A program made the position numbers and the translations under genes. The notes under the pieces are model-generated. The model worked only from the letters and a program-made list of their open reading frames with translations. It was not told the DNA's origin and did not search any database. This document shows positions 1 to 5,990 of a stretch of 21,495 nucleotides of DNA, piece by piece (position 1 is the first letter of the stretch; every line of letters begins with the position of its first letter). The DNA comes from Bacteroidetes bacterium UBA4009 (lineage in GTDB: Bacteria; Bacteroidota; Bacteroidia; NS11-12g; UBA9320): positions 12,241 to 33,735 of the forward strand of contig DGBH01000051.1 of NCBI GenBank assembly GCA_002384205.1, read 5' to 3'.

Positions 1-31
1 TATTCGTACTATGAAATGTGAATGCTTGAAA

Positions 32-39
32 TACCTTTG
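32..39 (+). promoter_or_regulatory. Putative -7 element of the fabG promoter
   Basis: The octamer TACCTTTG matches the Bacteroidota -7 consensus TAnnTTTG. It lies 21 nt before the ATG at 61. No clear TTTG -33 element is seen at the expected spacing, so this is half a promoter. It helps choose the fabG start, because an upstream in-frame ATG at 22 would lie before this element. Octamers of this kind also occur by chance in AT-rich DNA. Confidence 0.4.
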
Positions 40-60
40 CTGTACACCAAAATCCAAAAA

Positions 61-810
61 ATGAAGTTACTAGAAAATAAAACAGCAGTTATCACTGGAG
101 CCACTAGAGGCATTGGAAGAGGGATAGCTGAGAAGTATGCCGCAGAAGGTTGTAATATCGCTTTTAGCTTTGCCAGTTCTGTAGAAAAAGCAAAAGCCCT
201 AGAAGAAGAATTATCTTCTAAATATGGAGTTAAAGTAAAAGGTTTTCAAAGTAATGCAGCCGATTTTACATCTGCGCAAACGTTTATAGACGCAGTAGTT
301 GCAGAGTTTGGAAGGATAGATATCTTAATTAACAATGCAGGTATTACCCGAGATAACTTGCTTATGCGAATGAGCGAAGAGCAATGGGACGAGGTAATAA
401 ATGTAAACTTAAAGTCCGTTTTTAACCTTACCAAAGCGAGCTTAAGAACCTTCCTTGGTCAAAAAAGCGGTAGCATTATCAATATGAGTAGCGTAGTGGG
501 AGTGATGGGTAATGCCGGTCAAAGCAATTACGCAGCTTCAAAAGCTGGGATTATTGGATTTTCAAAGTCGATGGCAAAAGAATTAGGAAGTAGAGGCGTT
601 AGATGTAATGTTATAACTCCTGGTTTTATAGAAACTGAAATGACAGCAGAATTAGGAGAGGACGCACTTAAAAAATGGACTGACGGTATTCCATTGAAAC
701 GCGGAGGAACTACAGATGATGTGGCGAATGCATGCGTTTACCTGGGAAGTGACATGTCTACATATGTAAGCGGACAAGTGCTTAGTGTGTGTGGTGGCAT
801 GTTAATGTAA
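61..810 (+). CDS. fabG: 3-oxoacyl-[acyl-carrier-protein] reductase FabG
   Basis: This is a cytoplasmic short-chain dehydrogenase that reduces 3-oxoacyl-ACP with NADPH in the elongation cycle of type II fatty-acid synthesis. From the ATG at 61 the protein is 249 aa, close to the usual FabG length of about 245. Visible motifs are the Rossmann loop TGATRGIG at residues 12-19, NNAG at 91-94, catalytic Ser144 in SSVVG, and the YxxxK pair Tyr157/Lys161. The GQSNYAASKAG context is FabG-like. An in-frame ATG at 22 would add 13 residues not expected in the family and would precede the likely promoter at 32-39, so 61 is preferred. It leads a tight cluster with tatC (7-bp gap) and rpiB. Other SDR substrates cannot be excluded from sequence alone, but overall similarity to FabG is strong. 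Confidence 0.93.
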   Translation: MKLLENKTAVITGATRGIGRGIAEKYAAEGCNIAFSFASSVEKAKALEEELSSKYGVKVKGFQSNAADFTSAQTFIDAVVAEFGRIDILINNAGITRDNLLMRMSEEQWDEVINVNLKSVFNLTKASLRTFLGQKSGSIINMSSVVGVMGNAGQSNYAASKAGIIGFSKSMAKELGSRGVRCNVITPGFIETEMTAELGEDALKKWTDGIPLKRGGTTDDVANACVYLGSDMSTYVSGQVLSVCGGMLM

Positions 811-817
811 ATAAACA

Positions 818-1654
818 ATGGCTTTAGATCAGATAGATGTAGACGAATACGATGCGCAGATGTCCTTTCTGGAACATCTAGAAGCATTGCGTTGGCATCT
901 TGTGCGATCTGTGGTCGCGGTGGTAGTAGGCGCTATTTTTTCCTTTATTAACGGAAGATTTATCTTTGATAAAATACTACTAGGCTCTACAAAACCTAAT
1001 TTCTGGACCTACCAGAAAATGTGTGAGCTGAGTCAATATCTGTATCAAGACGATAGGATTTGTATTAACGAGATGGACTTTAAGTTGCAAGCGCTGGATA
1101 TTCAAGAACAGTTCTATCAACATTTCATGATTGCAATTATTGGGGGATTAATCATAGCTGTTCCGTATATCCTTTTCGAGATTTATCGATTTATCAAACC
1201 TGCGTTAAAATCAACCGAAAAACGTTATTCAGGTTTGGTCATTGGATTTGCCTCAATGCTTTTCTTTACCGGTATTCTTTTTGGGTATTATATCTTATCA
1301 CCTATTTCAGTTAATTTTTTAGCCAATTATAGCCTTAGCCCAGATATAGAACGCAACTTTAAAGTGAGTTCTGTGATCAGCTTTATAACCATGCTAACCT
1401 TAGGCGCAGGTATACTATTTGAGTTGCCTATTGTAGTGTATTTCTTAGCAAAAATAGGACTACTTACCGCCCAAAATATGAAAGAATACAGACGAGTTGC
1501 CCTCGTAATTATTTTGGTAATAGCAGCTATTGTTACACCTCCAGATGTGGCTAGTCAATTAATATTAAGTATACCCATTATGCTTCTTTATGAAGTAGGA
1601 ATTATCATAGCGCGTAGAGTAGCACCAGCCCCCATAGAATTAACCGAAGAATGA
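818..1654 (+). CDS. tatC: Sec-independent protein translocase subunit TatC
   Basis: TatC is the polytopic inner-membrane receptor of the twin-arginine translocase. It binds twin-arginine signal peptides and recruits TatA to export folded proteins. The 278-aa product has about six hydrophobic segments, near residues 31-47, 103-121, 140-160, 184-205, 227-240 and 246-265. Conserved family features are visible: the N-terminal FLEHLEALRWHL stretch at 17-28, a conserved acidic residue in FELP at 191-194, and TPPDVASQ before the last helix at 220-227. The loop between helices 1 and 2 (about residues 50-100) is longer than in E. coli TatC, giving about 20 extra residues overall. It follows fabG by 7 bp and overlaps rpiB by 4 bp, so translation is probably coupled. 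No tatA/tatB is in the window. Confidence 0.95.
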   Translation: MALDQIDVDEYDAQMSFLEHLEALRWHLVRSVVAVVVGAIFSFINGRFIFDKILLGSTKPNFWTYQKMCELSQYLYQDDRICINEMDFKLQALDIQEQFYQHFMIAIIGGLIIAVPYILFEIYRFIKPALKSTEKRYSGLVIGFASMLFFTGILFGYYILSPISVNFLANYSLSPDIERNFKVSSVISFITMLTLGAGILFELPIVVYFLAKIGLLTAQNMKEYRRVALVIILVIAAIVTPPDVASQLILSIPIMLLYEVGIIIARRVAPAPIELTEE

Positions 1655-2085
1655 CAACAATAACAGTATCCATAGGAAACGATCACGCAGGAACAGAACT
1701 AAAAAATAAAATTATCAAAGAATACGCTGACCAATTTACGTTTGTAAATCACGGTACAGACGGTTCTTCCTCTGTAGACTATCCTGACTATGTGCATCCT
1801 GTAGCCCTTGATGTAGAAAAAGGGACAGCAGCATTTGGTATTTTGATTTGTGGGAGTGCCAATGGCGTGTGCATGACGGCCAATAAACACCAAGGTATTC
1901 GAGCTGGATTAGCTTGGAATAAGGAAGTAGCTGGACTTATTAAGCAACACAATAATGCTAATATAATCTGTTTACCTGCTCGTTTCTTAAGCGAAGATGA
2001 AGCCCTAGAAGTATTACAGACGTATTTGGATAAGGTTTTTGAAGGTGGCAGACACCAAACCAGAGTCGATAAGATTCCGTGCTAA
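1651..2085 (+). CDS. rpiB: Ribose 5-phosphate isomerase B
   Basis: A cytoplasmic RpiB/LacAB-family sugar-phosphate isomerase, expected to interconvert ribose 5-phosphate and ribulose 5-phosphate in the non-oxidative pentose phosphate pathway. The 144-aa length is typical. Visible family residues are the N-terminal GNDHAG (Asp11, His12), the active-site loop GILICGSANG with Cys67, TANK/GIRAG around 76-86, and the conserved QHNNANI with His100. The start ATG overlaps the tatC stop (ATGA), so it is co-transcribed with tatC. rpiB next to tatC is, from memory, a recurrent arrangement in Flavobacteria. Allose 6-phosphate isomerase activity is a possible alternative or additional role in this family and cannot be separated here. 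Confidence 0.93.
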   Translation: MTTITVSIGNDHAGTELKNKIIKEYADQFTFVNHGTDGSSSVDYPDYVHPVALDVEKGTAAFGILICGSANGVCMTANKHQGIRAGLAWNKEVAGLIKQHNNANIICLPARFLSEDEALEVLQTYLDKVFEGGRHQTRVDKIPC

Positions 2086-2090
2086 GATTA

Positions 2091-2117
2091 TAGTAACGTA
2101 GCGCTACGCTACAACTA
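2091..2117. terminator. Possible bidirectional terminator hairpin between rpiB and comB
   Basis: A perfect 12-bp palindrome CGTAGCGCTACG lies at 2097-2108. A larger fold pairs GTAGC (2098-2102) with GCTAC (2108-2112), and TAGT with ACTA outside. It fills the 18-bp gap between convergent genes and runs over the comB stop codon at 2104-2106. There is no uridine tract on either side, so intrinsic termination is uncertain. Confidence 0.35.
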
Positions 2118-2802
2118 GCTTACCTTCTTTTAGCACAGGTACGATTTTTAGTACATTCACTTCGCAACAATAGGCTATGTCTTTGGTTACACCTTTGCTA
2201 GCAAGTCTTTTAAAGTGATTAGAATTTTGTAAGGTTTCGTAGATATTATCCTTGGCCAGCTCAAAAGCATCTCTAGCCATTAGTGTAGCATCATCGCAAT
2301 CGCGCAGAGGATACACCGTTGCCACAGCTCCTGCAAATAGACTATCTTCCAAATTAACCCTGTCTTTCCAGCCGGCACAAAAAAGCACTACATCTCTTTG
2401 GCTGTTTTTTAAATGTTTAATTAACGCTTCTAGGTTCAAAAAGGACCCGATTACAACTTGATGTGCCATTTTTGCCATTTCGATACACTTGGTTCCATTG
2501 GTAGTGGTAAGTACTACTTCTTTACCCGCAACCCGTTCAGGCATATAGTGAAAAGGAGAGTTTCCAAAGTGAAAACCGGGGATGGTTTCGCCGCCGCGTT
2601 CGCCACCTACTAAAAATCCGTTGGCTTTATAGGTTTCTGCTTCGGTCTCTTCCTTCACTGGAATAACTGCTGTCGCCCCATTGTGTAAGATAGTGGTTAT
2701 TGTGGATGTAGCTCTTAGTATGTCAATAACAACTACTATTTTGTCTTCTACGTTTTCTACTTGGTAAAATAGGGCAGGAGTGAGTATTGTTTCTACCTTC
2801 AT
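2104..2802 (-). CDS. comB: 2-phosphosulfolactate phosphatase (ComB family)
   Basis: ComB hydrolyses 2-phospho-3-sulfolactate to 3-sulfolactate and phosphate. In methanogens this is a step of coenzyme M biosynthesis; homologues in bacteria that do not make coenzyme M have a less certain role. The 232-aa cytoplasmic protein shows the family's conserved stretches: VVVIDILRATST with Asp27 and Arg30, GGERGG at 66-71, GNSP at 80-83, TTTNGT at 99-104, and FCAGW further on. The length matches the family. It is the last gene of a three-gene leftward operon, starting 7 bp after the ctlX stop, so it is probably translated from the same message. Its association with two pentein enzymes does not define a known pathway. 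The family call is firm; the physiological substrate is inferred. Confidence 0.88.
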   Translation of the reverse strand: MKVETILTPALFYQVENVEDKIVVVIDILRATSTITTILHNGATAVIPVKEETEAETYKANGFLVGGERGGETIPGFHFGNSPFHYMPERVAGKEVVLTTTNGTKCIEMAKMAHQVVIGSFLNLEALIKHLKNSQRDVVLFCAGWKDRVNLEDSLFAGAVATVYPLRDCDDATLMARDAFELAKDNIYETLQNSNHFKRLASKGVTKDIAYCCEVNVLKIVPVLKEGKLVVA

Positions 2803-2809
2803 GGGTAAT

Positions 2810-3730
2810 TTATGCGTGAAAAAGTTCTGCCATCATACATCTAGCGCTACCGCCGCCTATCTTTTCGATAAGGTGTATAGGTACGGCTATAATTTCATTT
2901 TGATGCTTGTTTTGGATGAGGTCTTTTTGCTCGCTGGTTAAGCAAGAGTATGCTTCGCTAGACATCACTATAAACTGTTTTCCTTTAGCGTTTTGTAACT
3001 GTAACATGTTTCCTGCAAAATGAGAATATACTTGCTCATTGGTAAGTGCAATAATGTCTTTGCCTAATGAAGTTAGTTGCGCAGCAACCATTGTTTTATG
3101 CTCTTCTGCTATGGTATCCAGCCCAATAATCACAAAGGTGCTACCCATGGTCATCATTACGTTGGTGTGGTATATTAAATTGCCGTCAGGACCCAATGCA
3201 TCAAACCGCACAGTAGAATAGCCTGACACCTGCTCAAAACGATCGAGTGCCTTATGCGTTGTTCTTGGTGAAATAGCCGCAAAAGCAGTTTTAGAAGCAT
3301 AATCACAAACCAAGCTTCCGGTGCCCTCCAGTATTTCACCTTTTTTTTCCTCCTTGAGTAGTTGGGTATTAAGTGGCTTACGTAAGTCGTTTGCTATTTT
3401 TTTGTACACCGTAGATTTACGCTCTAGCCTTCTGTTGGAGGTGCACATAGGGTACAAAACTACTTCATGGGTAAACGTGCTAAACCAGTTATTGGGGAAA
3501 ATAGAATCTGGTGTGTTGCTATCTTGTTCCTGAAATACCATCACTTTAATGCCTTTTGCCTTGAGCATAGCTACCATATTATCAAATTCTAGGGCAGCAA
3601 TATCTTGTATTTGAGCTGGAGTGAAATGGGCTAATTCATGTTGAAAAGCATTATTTTCTGCTGTTTGTGGATTGAAAGCAAAACTTTTGGGTCTCACCAT
3701 AGCCACACTTTTAGGAATAGTATTAATCAT
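2810..3730 (-). CDS. ctlX: CtlX-type pentein hydrolase (arginine deiminase-related)
   Basis: A 306-aa protein of the guanidino-group-modifying (pentein) superfamily, resembling proteins annotated as citrulline utilization hydrolase CtlX. Candidate catalytic residues are His188 in IYHTN and Cys298 in GGGSARCMM near the C-terminus, with acidic/polar residues at Asp75 and FPNN (78-81) and EGTGS (135-139). Penteins use a nucleophilic Cys with a His and an acidic residue to attack amidino or ureido carbons. No signal peptide or membrane segment is visible. The start overlaps the end of the upstream pentein gene by 8 bp, so translation is likely coupled, and comB follows after 7 bp. The superfamily is certain; the substrate (citrulline, a substituted arginine or other) is not. 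The gene symbol follows family naming only. Confidence 0.8.
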   Translation of the reverse strand: MINTIPKSVAMVRPKSFAFNPQTAENNAFQHELAHFTPAQIQDIAALEFDNMVAMLKAKGIKVMVFQEQDSNTPDSIFPNNWFSTFTHEVVLYPMCTSNRRLERKSTVYKKIANDLRKPLNTQLLKEEKKGEILEGTGSLVCDYASKTAFAAISPRTTHKALDRFEQVSGYSTVRFDALGPDGNLIYHTNVMMTMGSTFVIIGLDTIAEEHKTMVAAQLTSLGKDIIALTNEQVYSHFAGNMLQLQNAKGKQFIVMSSEAYSCLTSEQKDLIQNKHQNEIIAVPIHLIEKIGGGSARCMMAELFHA

Positions 3731-4640
3731 TTTCTCGTAGGGTAGGTAAAGTAGAACATCGCAGTAAACCCTCCAGTTTAGAAATTTGGTAATAAGGTAT
3801 TTCTTCTACGGTGTACCCTTTCTCTATCAATTTTTCGTTAATACGCACAAAACCACGCTCGCTTACCACAATATCTCTGTCTATGGAAAACACATTACAT
3901 CCCATGGAATACATTTCTTCTCTATTTACTTTAATCAGCTTATCGGCGCCAAAAATATCTTTAATGGTATCCAAAGAAGACTGATTTTTAAATCCATCTT
4001 CAAAGATTAAGGCATGCCCAAGGCCAAGTGGCTGAAAGCAGCAATCCAAGTGGAGTGCATTTTCTCTGGGTTCGTAGTCAGATTTGTTTAACTCTATGCC
4101 AATTACTTTTTTAGCAGGGAATTTCTCTTTCAGGTAGTTAAGTCCATTCTCATTGGTACGAGCGGTTTTGTATCCATAAAAGTCTTTTTCATTGGCGTAT
4201 CCTACAAATAAGTATTCGTTGTGCACTATTACGTCTCCACCTTCTATTCTAACGCCCAGGGGCGAGTCTAGTATTTGTTTTTTGGTTAATTGATTTAGGT
4301 AGTTCTGGATACCATCTATTTCATCTTCACGTTCTTGAAGTATTTCAGGGATTACTAATTTATCTTCAATAACGAAACAGATATCCCGTGTAAAAATCTG
4401 GTTTAAGTGCTTAATATTGTTGGGGCGGAGTACTTCAACATGATGTTTTTTAAGTATTTTGGCAAAACATTCTATTTCGGCCACCATATTTTTTTCATAG
4501 GGATACATTCCTTTTCGTAAAAACTCTTTGGTTTTTGGGTCGTAGGTATCGTCTAAGTGCGGTGGTCCTCCGCAGTCCTTTGCTGTTCCTAATATTACTT
4601 GCTTTAGTCTTGAATATTCATTCGGAATGTTGATTTGCAT
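3723..4640 (-). CDS. Arginine deiminase / amidinotransferase-family protein
   Basis: A 305-aa pentein-superfamily enzyme of the arginine deiminase, dimethylarginine hydrolase and amidinotransferase group. Visible catalytic features are FTRD at 83-86, RIEGGDV (Glu133, Asp136), LHLD (His197, Asp199) and the C-terminal nucleophile Cys295 in LRCSTLP. These are the positions expected for a Cys-His-acid active site on a guanidino substrate. The ATG at 4640 is chosen over an in-frame ATG at 4703. The extra 21 residues are basic and hydrophobic with no family counterpart, and the likely promoter at 4664-4694 lies inside that extension. It is the first gene of an operon with ctlX (8-bp overlap) and comB. 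The sequence does not say whether it hydrolyses arginine, methylarginine or transfers the amidino group. Confidence 0.82.
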   Translation of the reverse strand: MQINIPNEYSRLKQVILGTAKDCGGPPHLDDTYDPKTKEFLRKGMYPYEKNMVAEIECFAKILKKHHVEVLRPNNIKHLNQIFTRDICFVIEDKLVIPEILQEREDEIDGIQNYLNQLTKKQILDSPLGVRIEGGDVIVHNEYLFVGYANEKDFYGYKTARTNENGLNYLKEKFPAKKVIGIELNKSDYEPRENALHLDCCFQPLGLGHALIFEDGFKNQSSLDTIKDIFGADKLIKVNREEMYSMGCNVFSIDRDIVVSERGFVRINEKLIEKGYTVEEIPYYQISKLEGLLRCSTLPTLREND

Positions 4641-4663
4641 AAAGTACTTTTTTAGAAGTAAGG

Positions 4664-4694
4664 CAAATCTAATGAATCTTTGGGAGTGTACGAA
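4664..4694 (-). promoter_or_regulatory. Putative promoter of the pentein-comB operon
   Basis: On the minus strand TAGATTTG (4671-4664) fits the -7 consensus TAnnTTTG. It is preceded after 19 nt by TTCG (4694-4691), one mismatch from the -33 TTTG. The element ends 23 nt before the ATG at 4640, a normal distance, and supports that start. Confidence 0.5.
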
Positions 4695-4733
4695 TACGCC
4701 CATACATATATATTAAGCTTTTGTAAACAAAGT

Positions 4734-4765
4734 GTGGTACGTGCATAAATAGGAGGCACTACCAC
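4734..4765. repeat. Imperfect inverted repeat (hairpin) in divergent intergenic region
   Basis: GTGGTA-c-GTGC (4734-4744) pairs with GCAC-TACCAC (4756-4765): ten base pairs with one bulged C and an 11-nt loop. It lies upstream of genes on both sides, so a terminator role is unlikely; an operator or a relic of a transposed element is possible. The function is unknown. Confidence 0.45.
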
Positions 4766-4845
4766 GTTACTGTTTAGTGATTAAATCTATTATTTATTCA
4801 TAAAATAAACAAGAAAAAAATAATTTTAAAAAAAAACTGTAAAAG

Positions 4846-4877
4846 TTTGGATTAATAAAAATTCGTTTTTAATTTTG
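4846..4877 (+). promoter_or_regulatory. Putative Bacteroidota-type promoter for the secreted-protein remnant
   Basis: TTTG (4846-4849), a 20-nt spacer and TAATTTTG (4870-4877) match the full TTTG / TAnnTTTG promoter of this phylum, one of the best matches in the window. It points right, toward the decayed gene starting near 4959, and would give a leader of about 75 nt. Confidence 0.5.
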
Positions 4878-4916
4878 GGTATTGCTTCCTGACTATGAAA
4901 ACGCTAAATACCTATT

Positions 4917-4932
4917 AATGGCAGGTGCCATT
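4917..4932. repeat. Short perfect inverted repeat AATGGCA-gg-TGCCATT
   Basis: Seven-base arms with a two-base spacer lie between the promoter at 4846-4877 and the secreted-protein remnant, inside its presumed leader. It could be an operator or a small RNA hairpin; neither is demonstrated. Confidence 0.35.
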
Positions 4933-4958
4933 TAGTGCACACTTAAATTTATAAATTA

Positions 4959-5494
4959 TTGAAACTATTTCATGTAATACTATTAATATTTATACTTACT
5001 AACACTGCCTACATAGAGATGTCTGCACGCATTGCCCCGAGTATCAAGTTTGAAAAAATGATGCATGCGAATGCGAAACAGGCACCTATGCATACTATTC
5101 AGCAAACGGTTTAGTATGCAGACCCTTGGCAGTGAATGAATGGCTCATTGGAGAGAATCCTTGTGGCTGCATCGAAAACACTCAACTTGTGTTTGGGACA
5201 ATCCACGATGCTCCAATTGGCAATAATTCAGAAATTGATATTATTTTAAGAGGATTTAGTCCGGGTGTAATAACAATGCTGCAAAACTATGACAGTATCA
5301 AGTATACCGGCCCGATGTCATATATTGTAAAAGATGGGGAGTGCAATAGCAATTACAAAGGTTTTTAAATGATAGCACTACTAGCCAAAGACAGAACCTA
5401 AGTAGATTTAACTTTTAAGTTTTACAATAAAAGTTGGCCACCTTATGATGGTTTAAAAGTACAGCAAGAATGTTCTTTTAAACTAACCAACTAA
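4959..5494 (+). pseudogene. Frameshifted remnant of a small cysteine-rich secreted protein
   Basis: Three stretches in different frames read as one protein. From a TTG at 4959 there is a signal-peptide-like start (MKLFHVILLIFILTNTAY) running to the A6 run at 5053-5058. A one-base shift there would enter the frame from 5054, which contains a Cys-rich part (DACECETGTYAYYS, then NPCGC) and stays open to TAA at 5366. Beyond it, an extra base in the T5 run at 5362-5366 would continue as GFLNDSTTSQRQNL. A shift back near 5400 would enter VDLTFKFYNKSWPPYDG and end at TAA 5492-5494. As written, the gene needs a -1 shift at 5053-5058, another near 5362, and a compensating shift near 5400. No family is recognised; the reconstructed product would be about 178 aa including the signal peptide. 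The upstream promoter looks intact. Decay, or assembly error in homopolymers, are both possible. If only the middle frame is translated, it would give an 80-aa ORF from TTG 5126 to 5368. Confidence 0.6.
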
Positions 5495-5514
5495 GAAAGG
5501 CTAACCACCAACAC

Positions 5515-5548
5515 AAAATAAAACGCAATGCCTCCGCAGGCTATGCGG
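5515..5548 (-). terminator. Possible terminator of the secA-SPOR operon
   Basis: On the minus strand, 43 nt past the SPOR gene stop, CCGCA-tagcc-TGCGG (5548-5534) forms a GC-rich stem in AT-rich surroundings. About ten nucleotides later comes the T-rich GTTTTATTTT (5524-5515). The gap before the T tract makes it a weak match to a classical intrinsic terminator. Confidence 0.35.
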
Positions 5549-5591
5549 CACGTGTGCGTAGACTGGCAGTTACCAGCTAACAGATAGCCTA

Positions 5592-5990
5592 CTACTGCTT
5601 AATCGGCGGTCTGCTAATGTAGTCCTTCACTACAATGGCTTCCGGAAAAATACGGCGTACATCCACCAGTAATTGCTGGGCGTCTATCTCATGATAATAA
5701 TCACCTACACGTATTTTCCAATACGGCTGCTGATACAAGCTGTAGGTTTTGACATTATAGTCTGCAAATTCTACTATAAACTTATTCTCTGATATTCTAG
5801 CTTGATTCCTATCTGTAAAAAAGGCAATTTGAATACGATAACCCGCTATCTTGGTGGTGTCAATAGGGGCATTTTTTATGCGCAGCTGTTCGTTAATGGT
5901 CTCGTCTATTTTTATATCTACTTGTCCGTAACTCATACACGCAAACAAGCTAAGGCATGCGAGTAGGGTGTACTTAACTTTCTTTACCAT
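5592..5990 (-). CDS. Exported SPOR-domain protein
   Basis: A 132-aa exported protein. Residues 1-23 are a signal peptide (KK, a hydrophobic core, then MSYGQ). The rest is dominated by a SPOR domain at about 48-125, seen in YRIQIAFFTDRNQA and WKIRVGDYYHEIDAQQLL. SPOR domains bind glycan strands of peptidoglycan stripped of stem peptides, often at division sites, so a periplasmic wall-associated role is likely. The ATG at 5990 puts the signal peptide at the N-terminus; an in-frame ATG at 6020 would add ten residues lying inside the secA coding end. The gene overlaps the 3' end of secA by 17 bp in another frame, suggesting translational coupling. The LFAC sequence in the signal region is not a good lipobox, so I do not call it a lipoprotein. 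Confidence 0.85.
   Translation of the reverse strand: MVKKVKYTLLACLSLFACMSYGQVDIKIDETINEQLRIKNAPIDTTKIAGYRIQIAFFTDRNQARISENKFIVEFADYNVKTYSLYQQPYWKIRVGDYYHEIDAQQLLVDVRRIFPEAIVVKDYISRPPIKQ

Larger units (their letters stand above)
4641..4958. other. 318-bp AT-rich intergenic region with two divergent promoters
   Basis: No coding gene is convincing here. It separates the leftward pentein operon from the rightward secreted-protein remnant and holds a promoter for each, plus two inverted repeats, listed separately. A seven-codon ORF (ATG at 4895, stop at 4916) directly follows the rightward promoter, but nothing marks it as a real peptide. Confidence 0.6.

Noticed and set aside
22..60. N-terminal extension of FabG from ATG 22
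   Set aside because: The 13 added residues are not expected in FabG, and the likely -7 promoter element at 32-39 would lie inside the coding sequence.
4641..4703. Longer start of the leftward pentein gene at 4703
   Set aside because: The 21 extra residues are basic/hydrophobic with no family match, and the promoter-like sequence at 4664-4694 lies within them.
5111..5128. Programmed -1 frameshift gene instead of pseudogene
   Set aside because: A second and third shift would be needed downstream (near 5362 and 5400), and no stimulatory structure is evident; decay or sequence error is simpler.
5126..5368. Complete 80-aa protein starting at TTG 5126
   Set aside because: The open frame runs upstream to 5054 with matching Cys-rich character, and a signal peptide lies just before in another frame, so it reads better as the middle of a broken gene.
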